Source of the DNA: Cyanoderma ruficeps
Lineage: Eukaryota > Chordata > Aves > Passeriformes > Timaliidae
Length of the DNA: 64,000 bases
Assembly (NCBI GenBank): GCA_008694505.1
Contig: VZDJ01007747.1
Location: 6,852,399-6,916,398, forward strand
Direction of reading: 5' to 3'
Shown: in pieces, positions 52,201-62,702 of the stretch
Layout of the letters: each line of letters opens with the position of its first letter
Position numbering within the stretch: the first letter of the stretch is position 1
The notes under the pieces: model-generated
Seen by the model: only the letters and a program-made list of their open reading frames with translations
Told to the model about the DNA's origin: nothing
Database searches by the model: none
Program-made: the position numbers and the translations under genes

Positions 52201-55200
52201 TTTAGCTGCTTTGAGTGAAGGTGTTTGTGTATGTTATAGCAGAAAAAATATTTTTCATTTAGCTAGAAAAAATTGGGCGGGAATGTTAAACACCAGGAAT
52301 TGTTCATCTCTCTGTATCTATATATTTACTTATGTCCAATAAATAACCTTTTTCTTTGTAGTTTTTTTCATATTCTAAAATTAATCCTTTGAACAGAGGT
52401 TTGAAAGCCATACGTGAACTCCTTCTGAAATAAAAAGACTAAAATATAGAATATAGGGCTTTATGAAGGAGGGAGAAGGAACAGGAAAGAGCAGGCAACC
52501 AAACCCATGCCTCAGGATACCAGCCCTTAAGGTGTGGTAATGTCTGTCTTGGCCTGCTCCCTTATGTAGGAGATACTAAGGTCTGAGATCTGTCAGTACT
52601 TTTATACAGCATTGCTATGGAGTAAGAGCTAGTACAGTGTTATAAATACCAGATTCTGCCTTCCGTTGTTGCTCAAAATTCTCCTTCAGATGTACAATGC
52701 GTAGTTCTTCCTCGTGTTTGAGAGAAGGTGGGGAAAGGCAGAGGCAGGATAAAAGATTTCTCTTAATCTCATTTTCTGGCAGAGGCAGTTCCCAGACGTG
52801 CCTTGGCAGTGTCTGTATTTAGTAGCTGTTCCTGGCTGCTGGCCCAGTCACATGGCGCCGCTGGAACAAGTGACACGGGAATGATGCATTAGCTGAGACC
52901 CAGCGCTGCGTGCCGGAGGAGGTGGGGTGGGGTGGCCTGGCTGGCCCAGCTGCCTGTGCCCGGCCACGCAGCAGAGATGCCGGACCCAGCACTGCCTAAT
53001 CCCAGATGGCCACTGCTGTTTGGCTCCAGTGAAAGCTGGAAGCTGCTTATTGTAGGTGCCTTGAAAAAATAAACAGGGAAAGAAGCAGAGTCAAGTCCTA
53101 GAGAGTGTTAAATTACAAACAAGTTTGCAGTTCTTTGAAATTGTAAACATCATCACCATGTAACCGCTTCTGCGAAATACCTGACTTTGGGTCAGCTGAG
53201 CTCTCCTGACTGTTAGAAGCTGTGGAGATGATGGCAGAAAGTGGGATGGAAAGGGGAAAGTTGTTTGAAACTAAGCATGGCTTTCTGTATGGAGGAAAGA
53301 ACTAGGTGGTGGACCTAGGGTGCTAACCTTACTGAAGACTTTTCTTTGTTTAAACACCTAGTTTAATGAAAACCACACTTTCCTTAATGGTAAAACATAA
53401 TTAAATGCTTACCCTTTTTCATGCAATTACAAGCCTTTAGCTCTTCTCTTTGCTAATGAGGAATTCCACTTCTGGAGCTAGCAACTGAGAGCACTGTCTC
53501 TGTGATATTTGTGGTCCTACTTCAAACAATGTACTACTTACTGGGTGTTTTCTTTGATTAGGGTTTTGTTTTATTGTGGGTTTTATTTTTTTATTTCTAC
53601 ATTATTACTGAGCTACTCTGTGGCAACTAGCTCCCAGACTTCAGGCTTGTAGACTAGCCAGTGAACAGTGATTCCTGATAACTGAGAGAAGTTGAGTTGT
53701 GACGCACTGGTTTAATGGGCTGCTCTTTATGTTTGTGGAAGGCTGATGTGTGCGCTTCTTGGTGACTTCAACTTGCGTAGATCTGTTGTTAACCTCTGTC
53801 AGCAGTGTGTGTGTGTCTTGTAATTTCTTTTGCATGCCTGTGATGATATTGCTTTGTGGCAACAAAGATAATGGAAAAAATGCTTCCAGCCTTACAAAAA
53901 TCCATTATATTATCCTTTCCTAAGCAGGGAATCTGTGGAATTCTAGCTTTTCAATGAACAAATATATCCAATATTGTTTTGGACTTTATAGAGGAACACA
54001 GAGAATTATCGTAAAAAAGTTACCCTTCTGTACAGTGATTTGGTACTGAGAACTTTACTTTTCTCCGCCTGAACTCTTTCTTCAGGAAAATCTGTCCTGA
54101 GAGAGAGCGAGCAGTGCTCCAAGTAATACCTTCCTTCCTTCACTTGTTGCGTGACTAATCTGCAATGTATCCCGCCTAACTTGTGTGAAACTAGTAACTA
54201 TGTATCATGCTTGAACAAGGTAGTTCATCTGAGGTTAATGGAGCTTTGCCATATTAGGACTACTTTAAGTCATTGCGGAAAAGGAATGTGGTGTGACATC
54301 AGCAGACCTCTTCCATATCTGAGGTTTCAGAAAGAGAAGAAACAATGCAGGGTAAATGATTCAAATTAGGAGGGAGGATGGGAACCTGTCTTCCACATAA
54401 GCTATTCAATGGACTAAAAGAGGGAAAACAATCATTAAGCAATCCAAAAGAGATTCCACTTCATCTTTAAACATGTGTTTTGCCACTAATCCTGAATTTC
54501 TGGGTCTAGGCATTTTTTGTGTATCAATTGTGCTAAATGTATGTTCTGCAAAAACAAATGCTCACTGAAACAGCAGGTATGATTCAAACTTTTTTCCCTA
54601 AGCTTCTCTACCCACTTGTAAAAGCTGTTTAGAAAATGAACCCTTGCAGAGGTCTCTGAAAATATTCTCTTAGCTTTGAAAACAGTGCTTAAGTTTTAGT
54701 GGACAGCTTAAGTTTCAGTGGACAGCTGTAACAAGTGGATAGCTGTAACAGAAAATTATTCCTAACTACATCACATATATTTATTTCCTCTTTCCCCCAC
54801 CCCAGATTTTCTTGCTAAAGTGTTACCTTGAGTTCAAATCATTTAGGCAATTGTCTCGTGGTGAAAATGAAGGACAGGAAATGACCTACAAACAGAGCAG
54901 GTGATGTGCTGTCACATAGCCTAGAAAAAGAGTGATTAAACTCTGCTTCACAGAGAATTATATCTGCAGAGCAGGAAATTTTCTTCCATTTTCTGTGTTA
55001 TCTACTTTATGGACTCTGTGTGTTTTTCATGTGTGGATTTATGTATTTTTTGTTGTTGTTTAGAAACTGTTCTGTGGATTTGCAATGTTAATTCCCGAGG
55101 TACTTCAGGATTTATATTATTTTATAGATGATTGCATTTACAGTGGGGTGGTGTTGTGAAGCGCGCCTATTTAGTGCGCTTACAGGAGTTCCTTGCTTTA

Positions 55201-58200
55201 ATGTCTGATGTGAATTTGATAGTTTGATGAATGTTGCAGAATTTTGGTTTGTTTGGGGAAAAGGTAGTACAGAAGTGAAGACTACAATTTCCTGATCTTA
55301 GTCAAAGTGTAATATTTCACTTGTTTCATTCGTACTTCAAAGATGACTAGTAACAGTGGTGTTAAAAGTAGTCTTCCTCAATGAGGTGGGGGCTAAAGTT
55401 GTCCTCTCCTAGATCGTTTAAATCATATGAGAACAGGCCAAAGATTTCACTTGTTTGCTGTTCTTTGGAGGAGGAGTGATTATGATCCAGAACTTGTCAC
55501 TTCTCTGGGGATTGAAGTGGAGCTGGTTCTTCTTATTGCTATAGGTTCCCCTCAGCAACAGAGCAAGTTGTTCAACCTAACCTTGCTCTAGTTTTTTTCC
55601 TTTACTTCTGTCCAGTTTTTAGAGGTTGGGATTAACTATGATTACAAAATCATTTTAAGGGTGCTGTTCTTAGCAGGTAACACGTAGCACTGGATTTTGA
55701 AATCTTGTTTCTAACTCTACTGTTGGTCTGGTTGACCATTAACGAAGTTATTTTCCCTTTTTAACCTGGAAGGGAAATTGCAGTAGGGCTATTATCTTAT
55801 AAAATGTCTAAAATTTTACCGATGGGGAGAAAAACCATCATAGTTCATGAGAGATGTGAATTGTGAGCAGATATGTCTGGATAACTTTTTTTTTAAAGCA
55901 AAGATGGGGAAGAGAGCTTTGTTCTGCAGTAGAATTACCAGAGGCTGACAGAACATCCTGTGTGCAGCTTTGGTCAGTGCAATACTAGAAAGATATTTAA
56001 GCTATCAGAGAGTGCCCAAAGGAGGGCAACAAGGATGGTGAAGGGCCTTGGGGAGAAGCCATATGAGGAATGGCTGAGACCGCTCAGTTTGTTGAGCCTG
56101 GAGGGGAGGAAACTGAGAGAAGACCTAGTTGCAATTGCACCTTCCTCATGAGGGGAAGAGGAGGAGCAGGCACTGATCTCTTCTCTGTGATGACCAGTGA
56201 CAGGACCCAAGAGAATGGCCTTAAAGTGTGCTGAGGAGGTATAGGTTGCATATTAGAAAAGAGTTACTCACCTATAGGGTGTTTGGGCACTAGAACAGCC
56301 TCCCTGGGGAAGTGGTCACAGCACCAGTCCTGACAGAGTTCAAGAAGCGTTTGGACAATGCTTTGGGGCATAAGTCTGACTCTTGGGGATGCTCCTGTGC
56401 AGGCCCAGGAGTTGGACTTGATGATATTCTGTCTTCTGTGATCTAATTCCTTTGTTCTGTTCAAAAATTTAAATTTATTTGCTCAGGAGTATTTTATTAG
56501 ATACTTTTGTCATCAGTATTGCCATTGAATTATTTTAAAAGGCACATGACTATAAATTCTCATCAAGCAACTAGAAGTCTGCAACAAACCTTTTCTCATT
56601 GTTTTCCTTCATACTTCTACAAAAAACTTTTCAAAGTACTAGTGTCAAGTTCTTGTCCAAGTATAAGTAGTATTTGTCCTTAGAAATAAAAGCATTACAG
56701 TGTAGAATATCTAGTATGTTTCTTGGTGTTGGTAGTTAGGTTTTTTAAACTGTTCGCCATATGGCAATGATGACAGATTCTTACTTGCTCCTAAGCTATA
56801 TGAGGTTGCTAGGGGTTGTCAGATGACACTTGCTCACATGAGAGCCATTAACAGGGTGTTGTAGCCAGTGTTAGAACAACCTTGCAACTAAGGGCGAGTC
56901 ACTGCAAAAGCAACTATGCTTTTTTTTTTAAGAGGCCATATGGTTCAGTCTTGTGACTACATAATTGCCAGCTACCTAAATCACATACCAGGAAACAAAC
57001 ATAGCTAAAGTCAATATTAGCTGTTGTATCTGCTACGGCTTTGCACCAGGCTTAGTAGGAGAACCTCTGACAGCAGCAAGAGCAAGTCCACGATGGCTTC
57101 TGAAACCTGAAAGTCATGTCTGTTCTGTCTGGAATAATTGCAGGAGTCCATTAGCTACAGCTGTCTTTTTGTATTAATGGCTTATAGAATATATGAAGAT
57201 TACTTCGCCTTTTTTTCCCCCCAATTGGAAATTCAGCAGACTGTGTTCCTTTATAGGCAAGAAAGCTGATGGTAAATTACTATTGTTAATGGTTGATCGA
57301 TAGTGAAGAAACCTGCTTGAGGCTGTTTCTCTTCAGCAGGAATTTAGTTTCTTTGAGGGAGCATTACAAGAGGATTTGTAGCTAAGAAAATGTGTGGAGG
57401 TACACCAAAAACTGCAAATGGCACTGGGGGACAAATAGAAAGAGCAAGAAACAACGATGTACCGCTTGGAAACAATCTCTCTTGTATCAAATTGGATGAA
57501 AGAATTAGAAAGTCTTTGAGAGATGAAAGTGTCAGCTGTGCGAACAAAGTGACTAGACTTCTGCGAAACAGGTATGCATGTGGCTTTTTTGATGTATATG
57601 ATTTTTGACCAAGAAAGGCTATTTTTATGTAACACTAGATCTATAATCATGTGTCTGAAAGGCTATTTTGTAAATAATTGAAAAAGTTCTGTTAGAAGCT
57701 TATTCTTGATGATGGTGCTGACTGAAACTCCAGAAAATCTTTCCTGTTTGAAACTGAACCGACATTCTTGACTCTGATGTGTAAGATTTATGTATATGCA
57801 AACTGAGGTGGAAAGGGTAATTGCCTTTCTTTTCAATTAAGGTTAAATAATCTTACCTTCTCTTTCTAGTTTCCTAATTAGTTTCCCTTTTTTTACTTTT
57901 TTTTGCCACCTGTGTTTGTGGGTCAAGTACTAACAGTATGCAGAGCTGACAGGAGAGAATGCTGTGAAGTGGGGGAAAAATAGAGAGGGGAACCCTCTAC
58001 TTTATTTGTCAGGTTACCTGTAATTCAGTTTACTTGTTAGCTCTAATTCAAGCATTACATCAGAGTAATCTGAAGTGGGAATAGTGTTTATTTAACTTGT
58101 GTTGTCCTTTTCAGACATGTGCCAGCATGTCTCCAATGTCTAACTCTTTATAGCTATGTAGCTGTGTTGAAAATACAGTTCAGGGTGGCTTTTTCCAAGC

Positions 58201-61200
58201 TGTAGCACCCAAGGGTGTTAGAATTAGTATTCTACATTCAGGGTTGCTGGTCTAAGAAGCCAAAAATATACATAAATAAACAGGGAAGTTTAAGCCTGTT
58301 TGGTTCTCTAGCCAGTACGTAGATGTTGCAGTGAAGGAGTGAGGGATTAATCCCTTCCAAAAACAGCTTAAGGTCAATTGTAGTAGTTTTTGAATATAAA
58401 TAAGTCAGTCTTCAGTTATTGTATGCATGCTGGTAATTATAAAGGTGAAGCAAAAGCTTTTTGTAAACACTAGAGTTTGAAAATCTGTATTAACTAAAAG
58501 TATTTATTCAGGGCAGAATGAGGCAAATTTTCTGTGAATTTTTTCCAGGAACAAACAAGTCTGCTTTCCCCTAAGTAAGAGAAATCTTGCCTCCACGTCT
58601 CGTAACTGTAACTGAAGATGTGTTGAACAAGCCAAAGGAAAGTAACTTATATGTACGTGTAGGAGAAAATAAAGCAAGCTTAAGCTTCTCTGGGGACAAA
58701 ACTTTTCAGGATATCTGTAAGCTGTTCCAAACTTGTGGCTTTCTTAAAAAAAAAAAAAAATCCATACCATTTTAGTATCTCTAGTAGACCTGGTTCTACT
58801 GTCATATGAACAGAGACGGCTTGATTTGGTTTATTTATTTTGACTTGAAGATAATGTTTATTAGTTCTAGCATCTTCCACATACAGTAAAGATAGTCTGA
58901 AGGTGAGGCTAGGTAAGCTGACCTGCTCAAACAGACTGATGGTGTTGAAGGAGTCACTTCTTCCTTTGATTTTTGGCATCATGCTCTTGTCCTTTTCCCA
59001 CTTCTTCTGGCCTTGGCCTTTCAAGTCCTTTTGGAACTGGCTCCCCTTAGGGAAGTCAGCTCACTAAGCGGATGGAGAACTGACTGGGAACAAGAAAACT
59101 CAGTTAACATCCCAACTATAGCCTCTGGACTTACTTGGAATGTGTCGGGAACGTTTTCTATGTGTCCTTTCCTAAAGCTATATAGTTCCGTGGATGAAGT
59201 GAGTTAGTGTAAGTCGTGCTGCCACCAAGAGGTGCAGGTTCCACTGCCTTCTAATTCTTCCTTTGTCCAGCCATGTTTCTGATTCACTTTCACGTGCTTG
59301 GACAGGCTTGTGTTGCTGCAGGGAGTTCAGTTTACCTATGGAAGGGTCCAACAATTACCAGAGCAGACACAAGTAACAGGAAGGGTCACATAGTTACAGA
59401 AAGGGGTGAAAGGATATGTGGGGCTCTTACTTTCGTGGTCAAATAAGAAAACATGTTCAGTCAGAACAACCACCTGAAATGCGAACATATATACAAGATC
59501 ACATTAATTCGGTTGATTTTTAAGAATATGCAGAACCTGGCATTGCTGAATTAGCAAGAAGCTGGTACAGAGATAAGGAAGTAACATTTTAGGGTTTTGG
59601 GTTTTGCTCATGTGAAAACAGAGCTGACCAATGAGTCTGTGTACTGTCTATTCTTCAACACTCTGCTTTTAGAAGATAATTGAATACTCCTGCTGTCCCT
59701 GTTTTGGGGGATCTGCGTTACATAATCTCACTTAAACAATAAAGGGTGGAAGTACTGTAAGCAGTGCTCATCAGCTTTTGTGATGGGCATAAACATCCCG
59801 GTCATCTGACTAGTCTTGGGTCTGCTGCTGGATTCCATGTGGAAGTAATGAGACTACATGGACTTGTATGCCTGTATAAATTGACTATAGAGATGCTTGA
59901 TGTTATCAAAGGAGGATCTTTTCTGTAAGGGGTAGGTCTGCTGCAGGAACTGCATCTGTAAGCAATGGCATCATTAAAGCATACGTTTGCTATTTGGTTA
60001 GAACTATAAGAAGCATTACCTGAAATTACTTCCCTAGATTTGGTTTGCTAGTCACATAAAGCTCTGTATGATAGATTTTATGTAATTTCTTAGCTCATTG
60101 CTGTCTGGTACTAGAGAATCTGTTTGTAGTTCTGACAGATTGCAGGAATCTTTAATTCTAGCAGGTTGTGTGGAAAAGGCTGTTAAAATTGCTTCTACTT
60201 TAACATAAAATCCAGTTCATGTCTTATACAGAAGTCAGCACTGCATGAACAATATGAGGTTTGCTTTAGTGCATAATGAGGGAGTTCATTTGTTCATAAG
60301 AAAACCTGAATCCATGCAACCCAGCCTGCATGCAATCCTGCATCAGAGGGCAGATGCAGGGCTAGACTGGCTCAATCTGTATCTGAACTGAATCTTTCTC
60401 AGTTTAGTCTTGCAAGCCTGTGGTCAGAAGTATGGATGCTGCTGTGCCAGGCATGGAGATAAATAAGGCTTTGCTCTTGCATAGAATTTAAGCTAAAGCC
60501 ATAGAGATGTACCTTTTCTTTGCTGTTAAAGGAAGGAAAAACCTGCAGCCTTTTTAAGAAAACAGCATAATTACTTCAGGTTGTCTGTTGCAGCAAGTAA
60601 GTAAATAGCTGTGTAACTGAAGAGATACTGGATTATCTGATACTGAAGAGTATCAGATTCATGTGGCAGACTAGGATGAAGTGTACTGATGGCTCTGACT
60701 TCCCTTGCATTCAGTGTAACTGGGTTTTTTAATAGCATTGCACAGGCAGCAGGCTGAGAAACTAGTAACAGACTTCTTGAACAGATGGTGTAGTTGCAGC
60801 TCTCTGTGTAAGCAAGGTGTGTAGGATCTTTGTTGGGCAACTATCAACAATGGTATCAGGTCTGGTCTCATGCAGGTTAGCGTAATGCTGTGACTGCCTT
60901 TGAAAGGGAAGGCTTGGAAAGATACCTGCCTGGCACTCTCGGCAGTTCTGGAGGCAACACGTTATATACACATCAAGAAGTTTCCTCACTGTGGATGGCA
61001 AATTAACCTTTGGTTCCATGATGAGGAACCCTGTATATTATGTACATGCAGCATACTTGTATCAGAGTACCTTACAGTGAAGATAGGTATCTGGCTTATT
61101 CTGTCCAAAGATGTTTAAAAATAGACCTCCAGATTGAGGTCTTTCAGGTTTGAAAAAGATGCCTATTTAGGCTATTTTTTTTTTTTTGCTATGTAGAAAG

Positions 61201-62702
61201 AGCACAAGGAAGAAATTAAGCTGGCTTTACTTGAAATTATTTTAATATCACAAGTCTGCAAGTGTACTTCTAAAGCAGTTGTCCTGACTCTAGCAGGATT
61301 CGGTAGTGTTTACCTTGCTATTGATTTATGGATGTTGACAGAGCAGCATGGAATAAAAGAAATAGCTTCATAAATTCAAGTCTTTCATCTGTATAGGGGT
61401 TTTATGCTCTTCTCTCAATTATGTACCTTCCATTTCTGTAAAGCACCATTTGGGGAAATTCCCAAACAAAACCTTCTTTTGGGTGGAAGATTAGGGTGGC
61501 CTTGACTGAAGTCTGTTATTCAGTTTGTTAAACCAACAACTATTAATAACAGTTGTACTCTCACCCCCCAGGTGCAGTCCATCCAGGTCAGGGTTGGGGC
61601 AATGTGACGGGGCATCCGTGCTCTGTGGCACTGCTTTATGTAGTAGTAGGGTTTTTCCATTGATTTCAGCTTGTCAGCTACATAACCTGAAAAGTGTTTT
61701 CCGTAACTGAAGCTGAGGCCAAGCAAACCTCCATGCTCTGATGTGCAGACTGACTCCTTTTGAAATTAGGAAATGAGGTTTCTTGTCATTGCCACAATGA
61801 TCAATTTGGCTCTCAGTCCCTGTGGTAGTGCAGTGAGGCAGGTCATGTGCCATGTTGTATCTCAAGAATGGGCAGATTGTGGCTTGAGAGAATTGTTTTG
61901 CTTCAGGTTGAAATTCAAGTATCTTGGTTTCATGTACTAGATGATTTTTACTGTAGCTGGAGATGAAGTCTCAGCAATCAATTGCTGCTCTGTAACTGCT
62001 GAAATGTCTCAGAAAAGGCAGAAAAAGAATGGAACAACATAACCTTTTCTATCAGTTGCAAGACTTAAACTTTGGGAAAAAACTTACATTGTCAGGAATA
62101 GGTCAAAAGGAGTCAGGTTTGTGTTGTTTAGAGAAGGAAGAGAGAGGGTGTAAGCCTTGTGCTTTTGAAAGGCTGCAGTAGAGAGGATGGTAATCCATTG
62201 TGTTTTATCGCCACTGGGAGTATTGCATAAAATAGTACGCTTACCTTAAAATAAGGATGATCCAGGCTGCATACAGAGAAGAGAATAATAAGAGTTAAGG
62301 CCTGGAGCAGATTGCTGAAGCAGTTTTATGTTCTCTTTCTGGAAAATCTTGGAAAAAGATTGCATGAAAATTGGTCTGGCTTTGCCTGCCTTTTGCAGTG
62401 GCACTGAACTTAGGCACTCCTTTGGAGTTCCTTTTTTGCTTGGAGCTATGTGATTTGCACCCTGGATTCTGTAAATGCTAAGTAAAATATGTCTTTGCCT
62501 AATACCTGTTTCTTCACTTAAATGAACCTACAAAGTAAACATGTGATTTTAACATCTTGTGTTTCTAATCCATAGCTGGTCCTCTTCGGAGTTTGACTTG
62601 AATGAAATCCGCCTGATAGTTTACCAAGACTGTGAGAGGAGGGGCAGACAGGTCTTGTTTGATTCCAAAGCAGTCCGCAAAATTGATGAAGCTGTGGTTC
62701 AG
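40174..62702 (+). CDS. FNIP2: FNIP2, folliculin-interacting protein 2 (first two exons only)
   Basis: FNIP2 binds folliculin (FLCN) to form a complex that acts as a GAP for RagC/D at the lysosome. It is connected to AMPK and mTORC1 signalling, and FNIP proteins are reported Hsp90 co-chaperones. Two exons are visible: 40174-40268, starting [14 protein letters not shown] with an Ala/Gly/Pro-rich tail, and 62576-62702, encoding [20 protein letters not shown] through [14 protein letters not shown], the start of the FNIP N-terminal longin-type region. Exon 1 ends in phase 2 and exon 2 completes a Ser codon. The ATG has GGCGGC before it and G after. The frame is closed by TGA at 39991 with no ATG in between. 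Intron 1 is 22.3 kb. The remaining exons, most of a ~1100-residue protein, lie beyond 64000. Confidence 0.95.
40276..40301 (+). other. Predicted G-quadruplex motif at start of FNIP2 intron 1
   Basis: Four G-runs of three or more are separated by loops of 1, 7 and 4 bases, starting 8 bases after the exon 1 donor site. This fits the usual G3N1-7 pattern on the non-template strand and in the nascent RNA. Confidence 0.6.
40581..43309. other. FNIP2 intron 1, first part
   Basis: Intron sequence becoming AT-rich away from the CpG island. No exon, repeat family or RNA gene is recognised. Confidence 0.6.
43310..43368. repeat. Microsatellite cluster (TA)n, (TG)n, (CA)n
   Basis: A TATATATATAT run is followed within about 25 bp by TGTGTGTGTGTG and TACACACACACC. 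The alternation makes a small hairpin-forming, Z-DNA-prone patch. Confidence 0.8.
43474..43528. repeat. Imperfect ~27-bp tandem duplication
   Basis: Two adjacent copies share CCCTAAA...CTTATT..CCTTATG, at 43474-43500 and 43501-43528, with a few substitutions and a one-base length difference. Confidence 0.75.
43612..44640 (-). mobile_element. CR1-like LINE fragment in FNIP2 intron 1
   Basis: Minus-strand element with its 3' end near 43612 (minus strand TCTATGATTCTA). The minus strand at 44083-44553 reads degraded reverse-transcriptase C-terminal sequence, including VTSGVP-like and [11 protein letters not shown] blocks. A local insertion or duplication of CAGCACCTCAGGTG/CAGCACCAGGTG sits at 44336-44370. 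It is 5'-truncated near 44640 and frame-broken. Confidence 0.88.
44641..52779. other. FNIP2 intron 1, middle part
   Basis: About 8 kb of intron. There is an (ATT)n run at 48666-48685 and a CATGTACTTT duplication near 47161-47186. Minus-strand ORFs at 48789-49292 (167 codons) and 50014-50427 (137 codons) have no recognisable domain or splice context. No repeat family is recognised. Confidence 0.5.
52780..53035. promoter_or_regulatory. Isolated GC-rich patch in FNIP2 intron 1 (candidate enhancer)
   Basis: About 250 bp of GC-rich sequence stands out in AT-rich intron. It includes CACATGGCGCCGCTGG, GGTGGGGTGGGGTGG and CCCAGCACTGCC blocks. It could be an enhancer or a weak alternative promoter. 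No exon or start is evident inside it. Confidence 0.35.
54687..54751. repeat. Two nested short tandem duplications
   Basis: A 19-bp unit (GCTTAAGTTTYAGTGGACA) occurs twice in a row. It is followed directly by a 17-bp unit (GCTGTAACAAGTGGATA) and a partial second copy. The end of one motif resembles the start of the next, suggesting stepwise slippage. Confidence 0.8.
55950..56445 (+). mobile_element. CR1-like fragment in FNIP2 intron 1
   Basis: The plus strand contains GTGCAGCTTTGGTCAGTGCA, AGGAGGGCAACAAGGATGGT, GAGGAATGGCTGAGACC, TCCCTGGGGAAGTGGTCACA and GAGTTGGACTTGATGAT. This is the order seen in CR1 tails. It is diverged, and assignment to a subfamily, or to a related LINE, is uncertain. 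Confidence 0.75.
57337..57571 (+). other. Candidate alternative or poison exon of FNIP2
   Basis: A T-rich tract and CTTCAGCAG (another tandem acceptor) precede this segment. An ATG at 57390 opens 60 codons plus two bases ([20 protein letters not shown]... to LLRN) ending at CAG|GTATGC. The end phase, two bases AG, equals that of FNIP2 exon 1, so it could splice in frame to exon 2 as an alternative first exon. If included as an internal exon after exon 1, the FNIP2 frame meets TAA within 50 nt. The peptide is not recognised. Confidence 0.3.
57572..62575. other. FNIP2 intron 1, last part
   Basis: 5 kb of AT-rich intron with T- or A-rich runs (58746-58760, 61180-61189). Short ORFs only, and no repeat family is recognised. 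Confidence 0.55.
62576..62702 (+). CDS. FNIP2: FNIP2 exon 2
   Basis: A 127-nt exon after acceptor CCATAG. It completes Ser32 and encodes 42 residues with the conserved [20 protein letters not shown] block. Donor is GTATGA. The next FNIP2 exon was not found in 62703-64000. Confidence 0.95.

Noticed and set aside
58587..58775. 62-codon ORF ending in a lysine run downstream of the candidate alternative exon
   Set aside because: The lysines are read from a poly(A) tract, and there is no donor or acceptor that would join it to FNIP2.
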